DNA of 64,000 nucleotides from Litoreibacter janthinus. GTDB taxonomy: Bacteria; Pseudomonadota; Alphaproteobacteria; Rhodobacterales; Rhodobacteraceae. The position numbers and the translations under genes were made by a program. The notes beneath the pieces are model-generated. The model did not search any database and was not told the origin of the DNA. It worked only from the letters and a program-made list of their open reading frames with translations. Position 1 is the first letter of the stretch; each line of letters opens with the position of its first letter. Shown here one piece after another: positions 1 through 9,241 of this stretch. The stretch covers positions 875,751-939,750 of the forward strand of contig NZ_FOYO01000001.1 of assembly GCF_900111945.1 (NCBI RefSeq). The letters run 5' to 3'.

Positions 1-1613
<1,613 letters not shown>

Positions 1614-1702
1614 TTGATCCAGTAGAAGCTGGACTTCAAGAGAGCTGCACATGCAGTTTGACTTGGATTGCCCTTCGGGGTTGAGACTGATGTTGTTTGT
1701 TT

Positions 1703-1820
1703 GGTTTGGTGGTCATAGCGCGAGCAAAACACCCGATCCCATCCCGAACTCGGCCGTTAAGTGCCGTCGCGCCGATGGTACTGCGTCTTAAGACGTGGGA
1801 GAGTAGGTCACCGCCAAACC
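1703..1820 (+). rRNA. rrf: 5S ribosomal RNA
   Basis: About 118 nt with complementary termini (GGTTTGGTGG at the 5' end, CCGCCAAACC at the 3' end forming helix I). It contains the conserved CCCGATCCCATCCCGAACTCGG segment and the late GGGAGAGTAGG block. It follows the 23S gene after a spacer of about 90 nt, the normal rrn order. Ends are placed from the helix I pairing and may be off by one or two bases. Confidence 0.97.
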
Positions 1821-1874
1821 TAACAAGCAACATCAGATGTATCTCTCTTTCGATGACACAAAATTCTACGAAAC

Positions 1875-1898
1875 GGGTCGCCTTGGGCGGCCTTTTTT
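1875..1898 (+). terminator. Rho-independent terminator after 5S rRNA
   Basis: GGTCGCC and GGCGGCC form a 7-bp stem with one G-T wobble around a 3-nt TTG loop, followed directly by six T. It lies about 55 nt after the 5S gene. It probably ends the main ribosomal transcript ahead of tRNA-fMet, which sits 680 nt further on. Confidence 0.8.
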
Positions 1899-1955
1899 GT
1901 GTTTCCAAGCTTTGACTTTGACTCGGCGGGCCCTGATAGAATTTCGAGCCCTGCG

Positions 1956-1994
1956 AAAAAAAACGGGCCTCCAGCTTAGTGCCAAGGGCCCGTT
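1956..1994 (-). terminator. Rho-independent terminator for the minus-strand repeat-protein gene
   Basis: Read on the minus strand, AACGGGCC (1994-1987) pairs perfectly with GGCCCGTT (1969-1962) around a 17-nt loop. The second arm runs into a tract of eight T (1963-1956). It starts about 45 nt past the stop codon of the small gene at 2039-2338 and points toward the rRNA terminator, so the two units converge. This supports the small gene as a separately transcribed unit. Confidence 0.7.
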
Positions 1995-2038
1995 ATATGT
2001 GTCTCGACATAAAGCCTGACTTTTTCTAAAGCGGCGCG

Positions 2039-2338
2039 CTAGAAAAAACCCTCTTCGTTGAGGTTCACCAGCAAGCTGGCCAGCCAGACCTCGTCGGTCA
2101 TTCCGCTGTCGACTTCGGCCACAACCACATCTTTAAAGGCCACTTGGCCCTCCTGGTTGATCTGGAAATCCCAAGATAGAATGTCGATCCAAGCTTCTTG
2201 GACTTCCCACGGGATGATATCGATCCAGTTGGATTTAAAATCCCATGACAAGATGTCGATCCATCCCTCTTGCCCCTCTGTCAAAATACCTGTGACGGTC
2301 TCGTTAAATTCAAATTGATCCCAATTATTGTCAGCCAT
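2039..2338 (-). CDS. Small acidic protein with three 12-residue Trp/Asp repeats, function unknown
   Basis: A 99-residue protein I do not recognise. Residues 26-37, 38-49 and 50-61 are three back-to-back 12-residue repeats fitting W-I-D-I-(L/I)-(S/P)-W-(D/E)-(F/V)-x-x-x, each with Trp at positions 1 and 7 and alternating hydrophobic and acidic residues, as in a beta strand. The flanks are Asp/Glu-rich, there is no Cys, and no signal peptide or membrane segment is visible. The ATG follows an AAGGA Shine-Dalgarno at 9 nt, and a minus-strand terminator lies downstream, so it looks like a real monocistronic gene. It sits inside the rRNA operon between 5S and tRNA-fMet on the opposite strand, and looks more AT-rich than its neighbours. 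A repeat-core peptide precursor or a small structural repeat protein are both possible; no modifying enzyme is adjacent. Confidence 0.7.
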   Translation of the reverse strand: MADNNWDQFEFNETVTGILTEGQEGWIDILSWDFKSNWIDIIPWEVQEAWIDILSWDFQINQEGQVAFKDVVVAEVDSGMTDEVWLASLLVNLNEEGFF

Positions 2339-2579
2339 TGTAATTATTCCTTACCGTTAATGATCACACAAAAGGGCAAGATATTTCCCTCCCATGCCCA
2401 TTCTGTGGGCCATCGGGGCTTCGATCAAGGGGGCAAGCCGAGCGCCAACCGTGAAAAGACCAAGATTACCCGTGAGCAGGATCACAACGTAGGAAAAATG
2501 CAGTGATTTGTGGGGAGTTTCGTCTGTGATGGGGTTGCGGTCACCTGCGACTCGCACTACATCACGTGAACCGAATTGG
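2339..2579. other. Intergenic region between repeat-protein gene and tRNA-fMet
   Basis: About 240 nt without a convincing gene. It must hold the promoter of the leftward repeat-protein gene, and probably one for the rightward tRNA-fMet if the terminator after 5S is effective. I could not assign -35/-10 boxes with confidence. A minus-strand open frame runs through it into the tRNA but has no plausible start. Confidence 0.4.
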
Positions 2580-2656
<77 letters not shown>

Positions 2657-2666
2657 AATTCGGAAG

Positions 2667-2690
2667 AAGCGCCTAATGTGGCGCTTTTTT
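2667..2690 (+). terminator. Rho-independent terminator after tRNA-fMet
   Basis: AGCGCC and GGCGCT form a 6-bp stem around a 6-nt loop, followed by a run of T. It begins about 10 nt after the tRNA 3' end and ends the tRNA transcript ahead of the convergent VOC gene. Confidence 0.75.
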
Positions 2691-2734
2691 CGTTTCTGGA
2701 CCACCCCCTGCCGCCGAATGAGGGCCAAGCTGCG

Positions 2735-3616
2735 CTATCCTTTCCTGAATCTCAGGAACGTATTTCCGGTTCGCGTTGAATTCGAAAGATCAAAGCCAGC
2801 GTCACATTCTTTAAAGCCCACGCCACTGCGCCCGAGGCACATGCGCAATGTCTCCCATTCACGGAACTTTAAATCCATAGCAATGATCGCGGGCTGGTGA
2901 TCCTGATCAACGTCTTCCGGCAACGGTCCAAACTCTGCGATTACAGCCTCACGAGTCAGGACGCGCAGCACTCCGTTTGCCGTTTGAACCACGAATCCAC
3001 CTTCGCACGCGCGTACGGTCCCATAGAGAGCTGAAAGCTTCGCTTGAAGTGCTGCATGCTCGGATTCGGTCGCTAGAATCGTCGTTCCGCACATTCCGAA
3101 AACGGTATTTTCATGTTCAAGCCACTGAGGGACATAGATTAATTCTGGGCGATGTTGCTGGCACAAGAAAAACGAAAGTCTTGGCCACGTGCAGTCCGGA
3201 AGCAGTGCCAGTGTCGTCTTGGTTCGCCCTTGAGCGCCATCGGGCAATGAGACATCGCGGCCAAACTCCAGATGTCCGGCAACGGTGTATCCCGCTTTGG
3301 CGGCCGTTTTAGCATCTCTCAAGGAATCCGTACTGTGGAGCGCTGTCAGCGCCACGCCCTCTCGGACTTGGAGGTGGTCATAAATATGTCGCCCAAATCG
3401 GAAGTCACCAGCAGGCACTTCGTCCAGCAGGCCCTCATCATAGATCCCCATGATCTCAATTAGACAGCCCTGAAACATCGCCAAGCTTGTGCTTGTGCCC
3501 CAAGGGTGTTTGCCGATCGCGGTCATATTGAACCCCATCGCGATCAACAATTCGCGCAGACGATGAATGTCGCGCACTGCTATGAGTGGGTGATCAATGC
3601 CGAAAGACGCGTTCAT
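2735..3616 (-). CDS. VOC (glyoxalase-like) superfamily protein
   Basis: 293 residues resembling the Glyoxalase_3-like branch of the vicinal-oxygen-chelate superfamily. It opens with the family start GIDHPLIAVRDI (His 9), has paired beta-alpha-beta-beta-beta modules (about 5-120 and 130-260), and a central H-L-E-F-G-R-D motif near 125. Members bind a metal ion and act on small carbonyl or aromatic substrates; the substrate here cannot be read. It is the last gene of a five-gene minus-strand operon, and its ATG overlaps the TGA of the serine acetyltransferase by 4 nt, implying translational coupling. Confidence 0.75.
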   Translation of the reverse strand: MNASFGIDHPLIAVRDIHRLRELLIAMGFNMTAIGKHPWGTSTSLAMFQGCLIEIMGIYDEGLLDEVPAGDFRFGRHIYDHLQVREGVALTALHSTDSLRDAKTAAKAGYTVAGHLEFGRDVSLPDGAQGRTKTTLALLPDCTWPRLSFFLCQQHRPELIYVPQWLEHENTVFGMCGTTILATESEHAALQAKLSALYGTVRACEGGFVVQTANGVLRVLTREAVIAEFGPLPEDVDQDHQPAIIAMDLKFREWETLRMCLGRSGVGFKECDAGFDLSNSTRTGNTFLRFRKG

Positions 3617-4365
3617 CCCGTTCGGTTCTTTTTAGGCGCGAAATCCACCTTTGCGGCGCCGACATTGCGTGCCTTCGGGCCGACAACGACAGTGGCGGGA
3701 GGGACGTCTTCGACCACGACAGCTCCGGCCCCGACGTTTGCCCCTGCACCGACACTAATGTTTCCCAATAAGATGGCACCGGCCCCGACGACCACGCCAC
3801 GCCCTAATCGAGGATGACGCGTTGGACCGCTATCCCTAAGCGTGCCGCCTAGCGTGACGCTGTGCCAGATGGAGACGTCTTCTTCGATCACGCAAGTCTC
3901 GCCAATGACGATCCCCAACCCGTGATCCAACCAAAGCCCAGCAGCAATTTGCGCAGCAGGATGAATGTCCGTTGCGAAGGCTCTTCCGCTGGTGGACTTC
4001 ACCGCCAGGGCGAGGTTGTGATCACCATCCACCCAAAGCTGATGCGCCACGCGATGCGCCATCGTGGCATGAACACCCCGCGCAAATAGCAACGTGGCGG
4101 CCCTTCCCCCAGGCTCGAAGTTGCGACGGGCGGTTTCTGTGATGTCATAGACCGACTGCTCGATCAGGCTCGCGTTAGTGTCATACACGCGCTTGACGAT
4201 CTTGCCGATGGCGGTATTGCCACCGCACATACCATCCAACAAATCGCCTGCAAGCGATGCGAAGCTATCGGCTGATCCCGTGGCGAGTCCCAGCACATCT
4301 CCGACGTCGGGCGCGCTTTCAAGCAAAGCCCGGACGTCGTTCACCAAGGAGTTCGCTGTGCTCAT
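3613..4365 (-). CDS. cysE: Serine O-acetyltransferase
   Basis: 250 residues. Makes O-acetyl-L-serine from serine and acetyl-CoA, the committed step of cysteine synthesis. An N-terminal helical region (about 1-115) is followed by left-handed beta-helix hexapeptide repeats (about 120-235) with the family signature D-I-H-P-A-A-Q-I and the H-G-L-G-I-V-I-G-E-T block that carries the active-site His. The start is ATG at 4365, with an AGGTG Shine-Dalgarno just upstream; an in-frame GTG at 4371 is an alternative. It lies 6 nt after the aldehyde dehydrogenase stop, so it is cotranscribed with catabolic genes rather than with cysK or other sulfur genes. Confidence 0.88.
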   Translation of the reverse strand: MSTANSLVNDVRALLESAPDVGDVLGLATGSADSFASLAGDLLDGMCGGNTAIGKIVKRVYDTNASLIEQSVYDITETARRNFEPGGRAATLLFARGVHATMAHRVAHQLWVDGDHNLALAVKSTSGRAFATDIHPAAQIAAGLWLDHGLGIVIGETCVIEEDVSIWHSVTLGGTLRDSGPTRHPRLGRGVVVGAGAILLGNISVGAGANVGAGAVVVEDVPPATVVVGPKARNVGAAKVDFAPKKNRTG

Positions 4366-4371
4366 GCTCAC

Positions 4372-5880
4372 CTACGAGACGTATCCGAAGGCGATCTTAG
4401 GGGTTGCCCCGCTATCGAGCCAAACGCTTTTTGCGGCGGTGTATTCCATCAACACATCCGTGCCACTCGACCGCCCATATCCGGAATCTAGCGACCCACC
4501 AAAGGGTGACGACACATGGATTGCTTTGTAGCTGTTGATCCAAAACGTGCCCGCTCGCACGGCGTCGGCCATGCGGTGCGCCCGTCCGACATCCGCAGTC
4601 CAGACAGCACCCGCCAATCCGAATTGGGTGTCATTGGCCAGGTTAATGGCCTCCTCCTCGTCGCCAAACGGCAGGGCGGTGACCACCGGACCAAAGATTT
4701 CCGTCTGCGCGGCGTGTGCCTGATTGGTCAACCCAGTCAGAACAGTTGGCGGCACAAAGAACCCGCTTTCTGGCTTAGCCTTCCGCGCCAAAACGGTGGC
4801 TCCGCTTTCCTTTGCGCTGCGCAGCATGTCTTGGACATGAGCGTACTGGCGCCCGTTGCTGATCGGCCCTATTTCGGTTGCTTCGTCCAGCGGATCGCCC
4901 AAACGGATTGAATTCATCCCCGCAGATAGCATGTCTACAAACTCCGAATGGATGGAATGATGCACCAGCAAACGCGAACCCGCGACGCAGCTCTGGCCCG
5001 CACCCGAGAAGATGGCGGCCTGTGCGCCAAGGCAGGCATGTTTCAGATTGGCGTCGTCAAATACGATGTTTGCGGATTTCCCGCCTAGCTCCAGGACAAC
5101 AGGCTTGAGGGCCTGCGCTGCCGCAACAGCCACCCGACGTCCCGTCGCGGGGGAGCCTACGAAGACAACTTTTCGCACGGCATCATGCTCGATTGCTGCT
5201 TGCCCGGACGTTGGTCCAAGGCCGCACAGCACATTGACCAGCCCTTTGGGCAAACCTGCTTCTTCAGCAATCCTAACAAGCGCGACAGTCGTCACGGGTG
5301 TCAGTTCGCTCGGCTTTATAACAACGCCGTTGCCCGTGGCGATTGCAGGGGCAATTTGCCAACCCGCCGTGAAGATCGGTGCGTTCCATGGAGTTATCTG
5401 AAAGACCACGCCCAATGGCTCGCGTAAAGTATAGTTAAGATGGCCGGAGGGGACGGGAATAACTTCGCCATGCAGTTTGTCGGCCCAGCCACCGTAATAG
5501 GCGAACATCTCCGCAACCTTCGCCACTTCTACACGGCAGTCTCGGATTGGTTTGCCAGCGACAAGCGACTCCAGTCGCGCGAGTGGTTCGGCATGGCCCA
5601 GAACCGCGCGGGAGATGTCTTGCATCACCTGCCCACGCGCCGCCGCCGAAAGTGATTTCGCCCACTGGTGTTGCGCCGTTTGCGCAGCAGCACAGGCTGC
5701 ATGCGCGACAGCGACACCAGCATCTGCATAACTGGTAAATGGCTGTTCGGTGAAGGGATCGACCAAGGTGATGGCGTCACCCGCGCCATCGACCAAATCG
5801 CCCGCAACCAAACTCTGGGGATATAGGCCCAGACCAAGAGCAGCCATGTCTGCGGCAAATAGCGCTTTGCGTTCGGTCAT
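4372..5880 (-). CDS. NAD(P)-dependent aldehyde dehydrogenase
   Basis: 502 residues, full length for the ALDH superfamily. It has the nucleotide-binding segment TPWNAPIF, the catalytic Glu in L-E-L-G-G-K-S, the nucleophile Cys in GQSCVAGSR and the C-terminal PFGG turn. It oxidises an aldehyde to the acid. The neighbours (an aminotransferase that would yield a semialdehyde and a beta-hydroxyacid-dehydrogenase-like reductase) suggest degradation of an amino acid or amine, but the substrate is not readable. The ATG overlaps the upstream stop as ATGA. A second, distinct aldehyde dehydrogenase lies at 21684-23138. Confidence 0.88.
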   Translation of the reverse strand: MTERKALFAADMAALGLGLYPQSLVAGDLVDGAGDAITLVDPFTEQPFTSYADAGVAVAHAACAAAQTAQHQWAKSLSAAARGQVMQDISRAVLGHAEPLARLESLVAGKPIRDCRVEVAKVAEMFAYYGGWADKLHGEVIPVPSGHLNYTLREPLGVVFQITPWNAPIFTAGWQIAPAIATGNGVVIKPSELTPVTTVALVRIAEEAGLPKGLVNVLCGLGPTSGQAAIEHDAVRKVVFVGSPATGRRVAVAAAQALKPVVLELGGKSANIVFDDANLKHACLGAQAAIFSGAGQSCVAGSRLLVHHSIHSEFVDMLSAGMNSIRLGDPLDEATEIGPISNGRQYAHVQDMLRSAKESGATVLARKAKPESGFFVPPTVLTGLTNQAHAAQTEIFGPVVTALPFGDEEEAINLANDTQFGLAGAVWTADVGRAHRMADAVRAGTFWINSYKAIHVSSPFGGSLDSGYGRSSGTDVLMEYTAAKSVWLDSGATPKIAFGYVS

Positions 5881-6740
5881 TGGTTGCGTCCTCCGTCCAG
5901 CTTAGTGATTTCATTGAAGTCCGCGGCGTCCGAGATATTCTGGGATTTCGTCAGCCATAGGTCTGCAATTGATGCAAACCCGTCTAGCGCAACGCCTTTG
6001 GCTTTTGCCAAGTCCAGCGCCAGCCCAACGTCCTTGCGCATCAGCCCCATGGTAAAGCCGGAATCGAAGGCGTCAGTCAGCACCCACTTCGGAAAATTCA
6101 CTTCGCTCACGCCGCTGCGGCCAGAGCCTGCATTGATCCCCTCTAACAGGTCCGCGGGCGCAACGCCCGCCGCTTGGCCAAGCCGTACGGCCTCTGCCAC
6201 TAAAACAAGGTTTGCCGCGCACAGCATGTTGTTGGCGATCTTCGCGGCATGTCCGGCACCGGGGCCTCCCACAACAACGGTTTTCGCGGTCAGAATATCT
6301 GTAAGCGGGCGCAGAGCGTCAATCGCCCCTTGATCCCCGCCAAGCAGCATTGTCATCGTGCCGTTGCGCGCGGCTATTGGGCCACCGCTGACAGGGCCAT
6401 CAACGAAGTGGCACTTTTGCGATGCTGCAATCGTCGCCATCTTTTGGGAGATCTCAGGCTCCGAGGTAGAGGTGTCCAGCACGATGGTGCCGGACGTGAG
6501 GTGTGAGACAATTTCGTCCATGACGAACTCAATGACCGCAGCCTTGGGCAGAGACAGGATGATCCGGTCGCATTTACGCGCCAGATCCGCAGCGCTTGCC
6601 GCCATGTCCGCGCCAAGTTGCGCCATGCGCTCCAGATTGTCGTGTGCCGGATCATAGCAAAGCACGCTCAGCCCCATTTCCAACAAGTGAGCGACCATAC
6701 CGCCCCCCATGTTGCCACACCCGATAACTCCCAGTTTCAT
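5877..6740 (-). CDS. NAD(P)-dependent oxidoreductase, 3-hydroxyisobutyrate dehydrogenase family
   Basis: 287 residues. The N-terminal Rossmann fold starts at residue 2 with G-V-I-G-C-G-N-M-G-G-G, followed by the substrate-binding DGPVSGG loop and the K-I-A-N-N segment carrying the family's catalytic Lys, then the all-alpha C-terminal domain. Members oxidise beta-hydroxyacids or reduce the matching semialdehydes. The start at 6740 places the Rossmann glycines at the N-terminus as in homologues and has a GAGG Shine-Dalgarno; a longer open frame upstream is not supported. It follows the aminotransferase by 46 nt and overlaps the aldehyde dehydrogenase start by 4 nt. Confidence 0.87.
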   Translation of the reverse strand: MKLGVIGCGNMGGGMVAHLLEMGLSVLCYDPAHDNLERMAQLGADMAASAADLARKCDRIILSLPKAAVIEFVMDEIVSHLTSGTIVLDTSTSEPEISQKMATIAASQKCHFVDGPVSGGPIAARNGTMTMLLGGDQGAIDALRPLTDILTAKTVVVGGPGAGHAAKIANNMLCAANLVLVAEAVRLGQAAGVAPADLLEGINAGSGRSGVSEVNFPKWVLTDAFDSGFTMGLMRKDVGLALDLAKAKGVALDGFASIADLWLTKSQNISDAADFNEITKLDGGRNQ

Positions 6741-6786
6741 GGTCTGTCGCCTCATTCGCAGATGACCCGTTGTGACAGTTGACGCA

Positions 6787-8145
6787 TCACCCAGAGACGG
6801 CAGCAAGGCCCGCATCCAGCGCGGACAGGACGGTCTCTACCTCGGCTTCTGTGATGATCAACGGTGGGGACATCATCAAGTTGTTCCCGCCGATGCGAAC
6901 CATAGCACCAGCGTCATAGGCCGTGTTGAAGACGGTGGCGAGCGTGCCCGGCTTCGCAGCCGCTTTGGTTGCTGGGTCAGCGACCAGTTCGATTGCAGCC
7001 ATCAACCCGTGCCCGCCGCGCACGTCACCGACGATCTCGTATTTGTCCTTCAGCGCAAGTAGTCCGGCGAAGAGTTGGTCCCCTCGCGGGGCAGCGTTTT
7101 CATTGATTTTCAGTCGCTGCGTTTCTCGGATGCAGGCCAGTGCCGCTGCGGATCCGACGGGATGTGCGGAATAGGTGTAGCCGTGGAAGATCGACGCCAT
7201 GTCAGGATCGCCCGTCTCGAACACCTCGGCCACAGCTTCGGACACCATGCACGCTCCAAACGGGAAGTAGCCGGAGGTGATGCCCTTAGCCATCGTCATC
7301 ATATCCGGCTGCACGCCCCAATGCCGCGAGCCGGACCAGTCGCCGGTGCGCCCGTAGCCTGTAATCACTTCGTCAGCGATCATCAGGATGCCGTACCGGG
7401 TGCAGATGTCGCGCATTAGCCCCATGAAGCTCTTATCTGGCACGATGACCCCGCCAGCGCCTTGGATAGGCTCCATGATGAAGGCTGCAATGGTATTGGC
7501 GCCTTGAAATTCGATCTCGTCTATCATCGCTGCCGCGCAAAGCTGCGCCAACTTGGCGGGATCGGTCTCGTTAAACGGGTTGCGGTAAGGGTAGGGGGAC
7601 GGAATGTGGAAACATCCCGGAAGCAACGGCTCGTAGTTGATGCGGAAGCGGTTGTTCCCGTTCACCGAGGCCCCGCCAAAATGCGTGCCATGGTAGCCCT
7701 TTTTGAGGGACAGAAACTTGGTCCGCGAGGCTTCGCCACGCACTTTGTGATATTGCCGCGCAAGGCGCAGCGATGTTTCAACAGCGTCAGAGCCGCCTGA
7801 GGTAAAGAACGCGCGTCCCATACCGTCGGGCGCAAACATCTCGCGCAGCTCGTAGCTCAACTCGATCGCAGGCTCGTTCGATGTGCCCGCGAAGGCCGAG
7901 TAGTAAGGTAGGACCTGAAGCTGATCCGCGATGGCTTTCTTGATCGGCTCGCATGAATAGCCGACATTCACACACCACAACCCGCCAACCCCGTCGACGA
8001 CGGTTTGCCCCTTCATGTCGGTAATGGTCGATCCCTGTGCCGAAGAAATGATGCGTGGAGGATGGGCCTGCGACGCGCCGGGGTGCCCCATTGGGTGCCA
8101 CATGTGGCGGGCATTGTTTTCGTTCAGGAAGTTCGAGTCTTTCAT
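6787..8145 (-). CDS. Class III (omega) PLP-dependent aminotransferase
   Basis: 452 residues, first gene of the minus-strand operon. The N-terminal H-M-W-H-P-M motif, the GGSDAVETS phosphate loop, the D-E-V-I-T-G-Y-G-R-T-G motif with the PLP-ring Asp, and the PLP-Lys in M-A-K-G-I-T-S-G are all present. This is the layout of omega-amino acid:pyruvate and related transaminases. The start is ATG at 8145 with a GGAG Shine-Dalgarno 7 nt upstream. With the dehydrogenases downstream it would form a three-step amino-group removal and oxidation route. Beta-alanine, GABA, taurine or polyamine-derived substrates are possible and cannot be separated by eye. Confidence 0.88.
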   Translation of the reverse strand: MKDSNFLNENNARHMWHPMGHPGASQAHPPRIISSAQGSTITDMKGQTVVDGVGGLWCVNVGYSCEPIKKAIADQLQVLPYYSAFAGTSNEPAIELSYELREMFAPDGMGRAFFTSGGSDAVETSLRLARQYHKVRGEASRTKFLSLKKGYHGTHFGGASVNGNNRFRINYEPLLPGCFHIPSPYPYRNPFNETDPAKLAQLCAAAMIDEIEFQGANTIAAFIMEPIQGAGGVIVPDKSFMGLMRDICTRYGILMIADEVITGYGRTGDWSGSRHWGVQPDMMTMAKGITSGYFPFGACMVSEAVAEVFETGDPDMASIFHGYTYSAHPVGSAAALACIRETQRLKINENAAPRGDQLFAGLLALKDKYEIVGDVRGGHGLMAAIELVADPATKAAAKPGTLATVFNTAYDAGAMVRIGGNNLMMSPPLIITEAEVETVLSALDAGLAAVSG

Positions 8146-8256
8146 GGTCCATCTCCGGATGCTGATGCCGAAGGGTTGCGCCAAAAGGCAACGCCTGCAA
8201 CCCTGTTTCCGACATCACCCTTGTTTGGGGCGGGTCTGCCCTCTACATGGCAGGGA

Positions 8257-9057
8257 ATGAAACGTTTTATCCCGTTTATGAAGTCGCCCCCGACGGTGAA
8301 TGTCGTCGCACTGAGTGGCGTGATCGCGGCTGGCGGCCGTGGGGGGAACTTGAACGATGCGGGGCTCGCTTCGCTTCTTCAAAAGGCGTTCAAGAAGGGC
8401 AAACCGGCTGCGGTCGCCTTGCAACTGAATTCACCTGGCGGCTCTCCGGTGCAAAGCTCTTTGATCGGCGCGCGGATACGTCGGTTGGCGGATGAGCACA
8501 ATATGCCTGTTTTTGCCTTTGTCGAAGACGTTGCGGCCTCGGGCGGCTATTGGCTGGCAGCCAGCGCGGATGAGATTTATGTCGACCCTAGCTCCATCGT
8601 TGGCTCCATCGGGGTGATCTCGGCCAGTTTCGGCTTTCACGAGCTGATGCAGCGCCAAGGGGTGGAGCGTCGGGTTCATACCGCGGGCAAAGACAAATCC
8701 ATGCTGGATCCTTTCCGCCCGGAACGCCCCGCCGATGTAAAGCGGCTCAAAGCGCTTCAAGCCCAGATTCACGACACGTTCATCGCTCATGTGAAAAGCC
8801 GTCGCGGCTCTAAGCTGTCTGAGGATGGCGTTTTGTTCACGGGCGAAATCTGGGTAGGCGCGAAAGCCATTGATGTCGGCCTCGCCGATGCAGTGGGTCA
8901 TCTGGTTCCGGTGATGAAAGAGCGTTTCGGGGACGACGTTCGCTTCAACGCATTCGGGCCGAAAAGGTCGCTGTTCCAACGCTTCGGGGCGCGCGTGCTG
9001 ACTGACACGATTGAACAGCTGGACGAAAAGGCGCTATGGGCGCAGTTCGGGCTGTGA
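8257..9057 (+). CDS. S49 family serine peptidase (SppA/SohB type)
   Basis: 266 residues of the single-domain S49 type. The N-L-N-S-P-G-G-S oxyanion strand is at about 57-63, the nucleophile is Ser95 in V-A-A-S-G-G-Y-W, and the partner Lys is Lys145 or Lys147 in A-G-K-D-K-S. Family members use a Ser-Lys dyad to degrade signal peptides or cleave membrane proteins. No clear transmembrane helix is seen at the N-terminus, so it may be cytoplasmic or membrane-associated. The ATG at 8257 has a purine-rich but close-set leader, so the start is uncertain; ATG 8278 is an alternative. It heads a plus-strand run with the microprotein and antiporter. Confidence 0.86.
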   Translation: MKRFIPFMKSPPTVNVVALSGVIAAGGRGGNLNDAGLASLLQKAFKKGKPAAVALQLNSPGGSPVQSSLIGARIRRLADEHNMPVFAFVEDVAASGGYWLAASADEIYVDPSSIVGSIGVISASFGFHELMQRQGVERRVHTAGKDKSMLDPFRPERPADVKRLKALQAQIHDTFIAHVKSRRGSKLSEDGVLFTGEIWVGAKAIDVGLADAVGHLVPVMKERFGDDVRFNAFGPKRSLFQRFGARVLTDTIEQLDEKALWAQFGL

Positions 9058-9061
9058 CCGA

Positions 9062-9238
9062 ATGATCTTCAAAATTATCACCCTGTTTCTGGTCGGGATG
9101 GCTGTGCTGGCCATGTTCGGCAAGCTCAAGTTTCCCAAAGTCGGGCCGAAGCTGGGTGCAAAAAACGCGCGCAAATGCGCCAAATGCGGAAGCTATAAGA
9201 TCGGCAAGGGCCCGTGTCCTTGTCTTAAAAAGGGCTGA
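9062..9238 (+). CDS. Membrane-anchored zinc-ribbon microprotein, unknown function
   Basis: 58 residues. A hydrophobic helix (about 3-20) is followed by a basic stretch and a C-terminal Cys cluster C39-x2-C42 and C52-x-C54 that could bind one zinc. It starts 4 nt after the S49 peptidase stop and ends 3 nt before the antiporter start, so it is almost certainly cotranscribed. I know no function for it. Its position suggests a partner of the peptidase or of the antiporter at the inner membrane, which is inference only. Confidence 0.7.
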   Translation: MIFKIITLFLVGMAVLAMFGKLKFPKVGPKLGAKNARKCAKCGSYKIGKGPCPCLKKG

Positions 9239-9241
9239 GGG

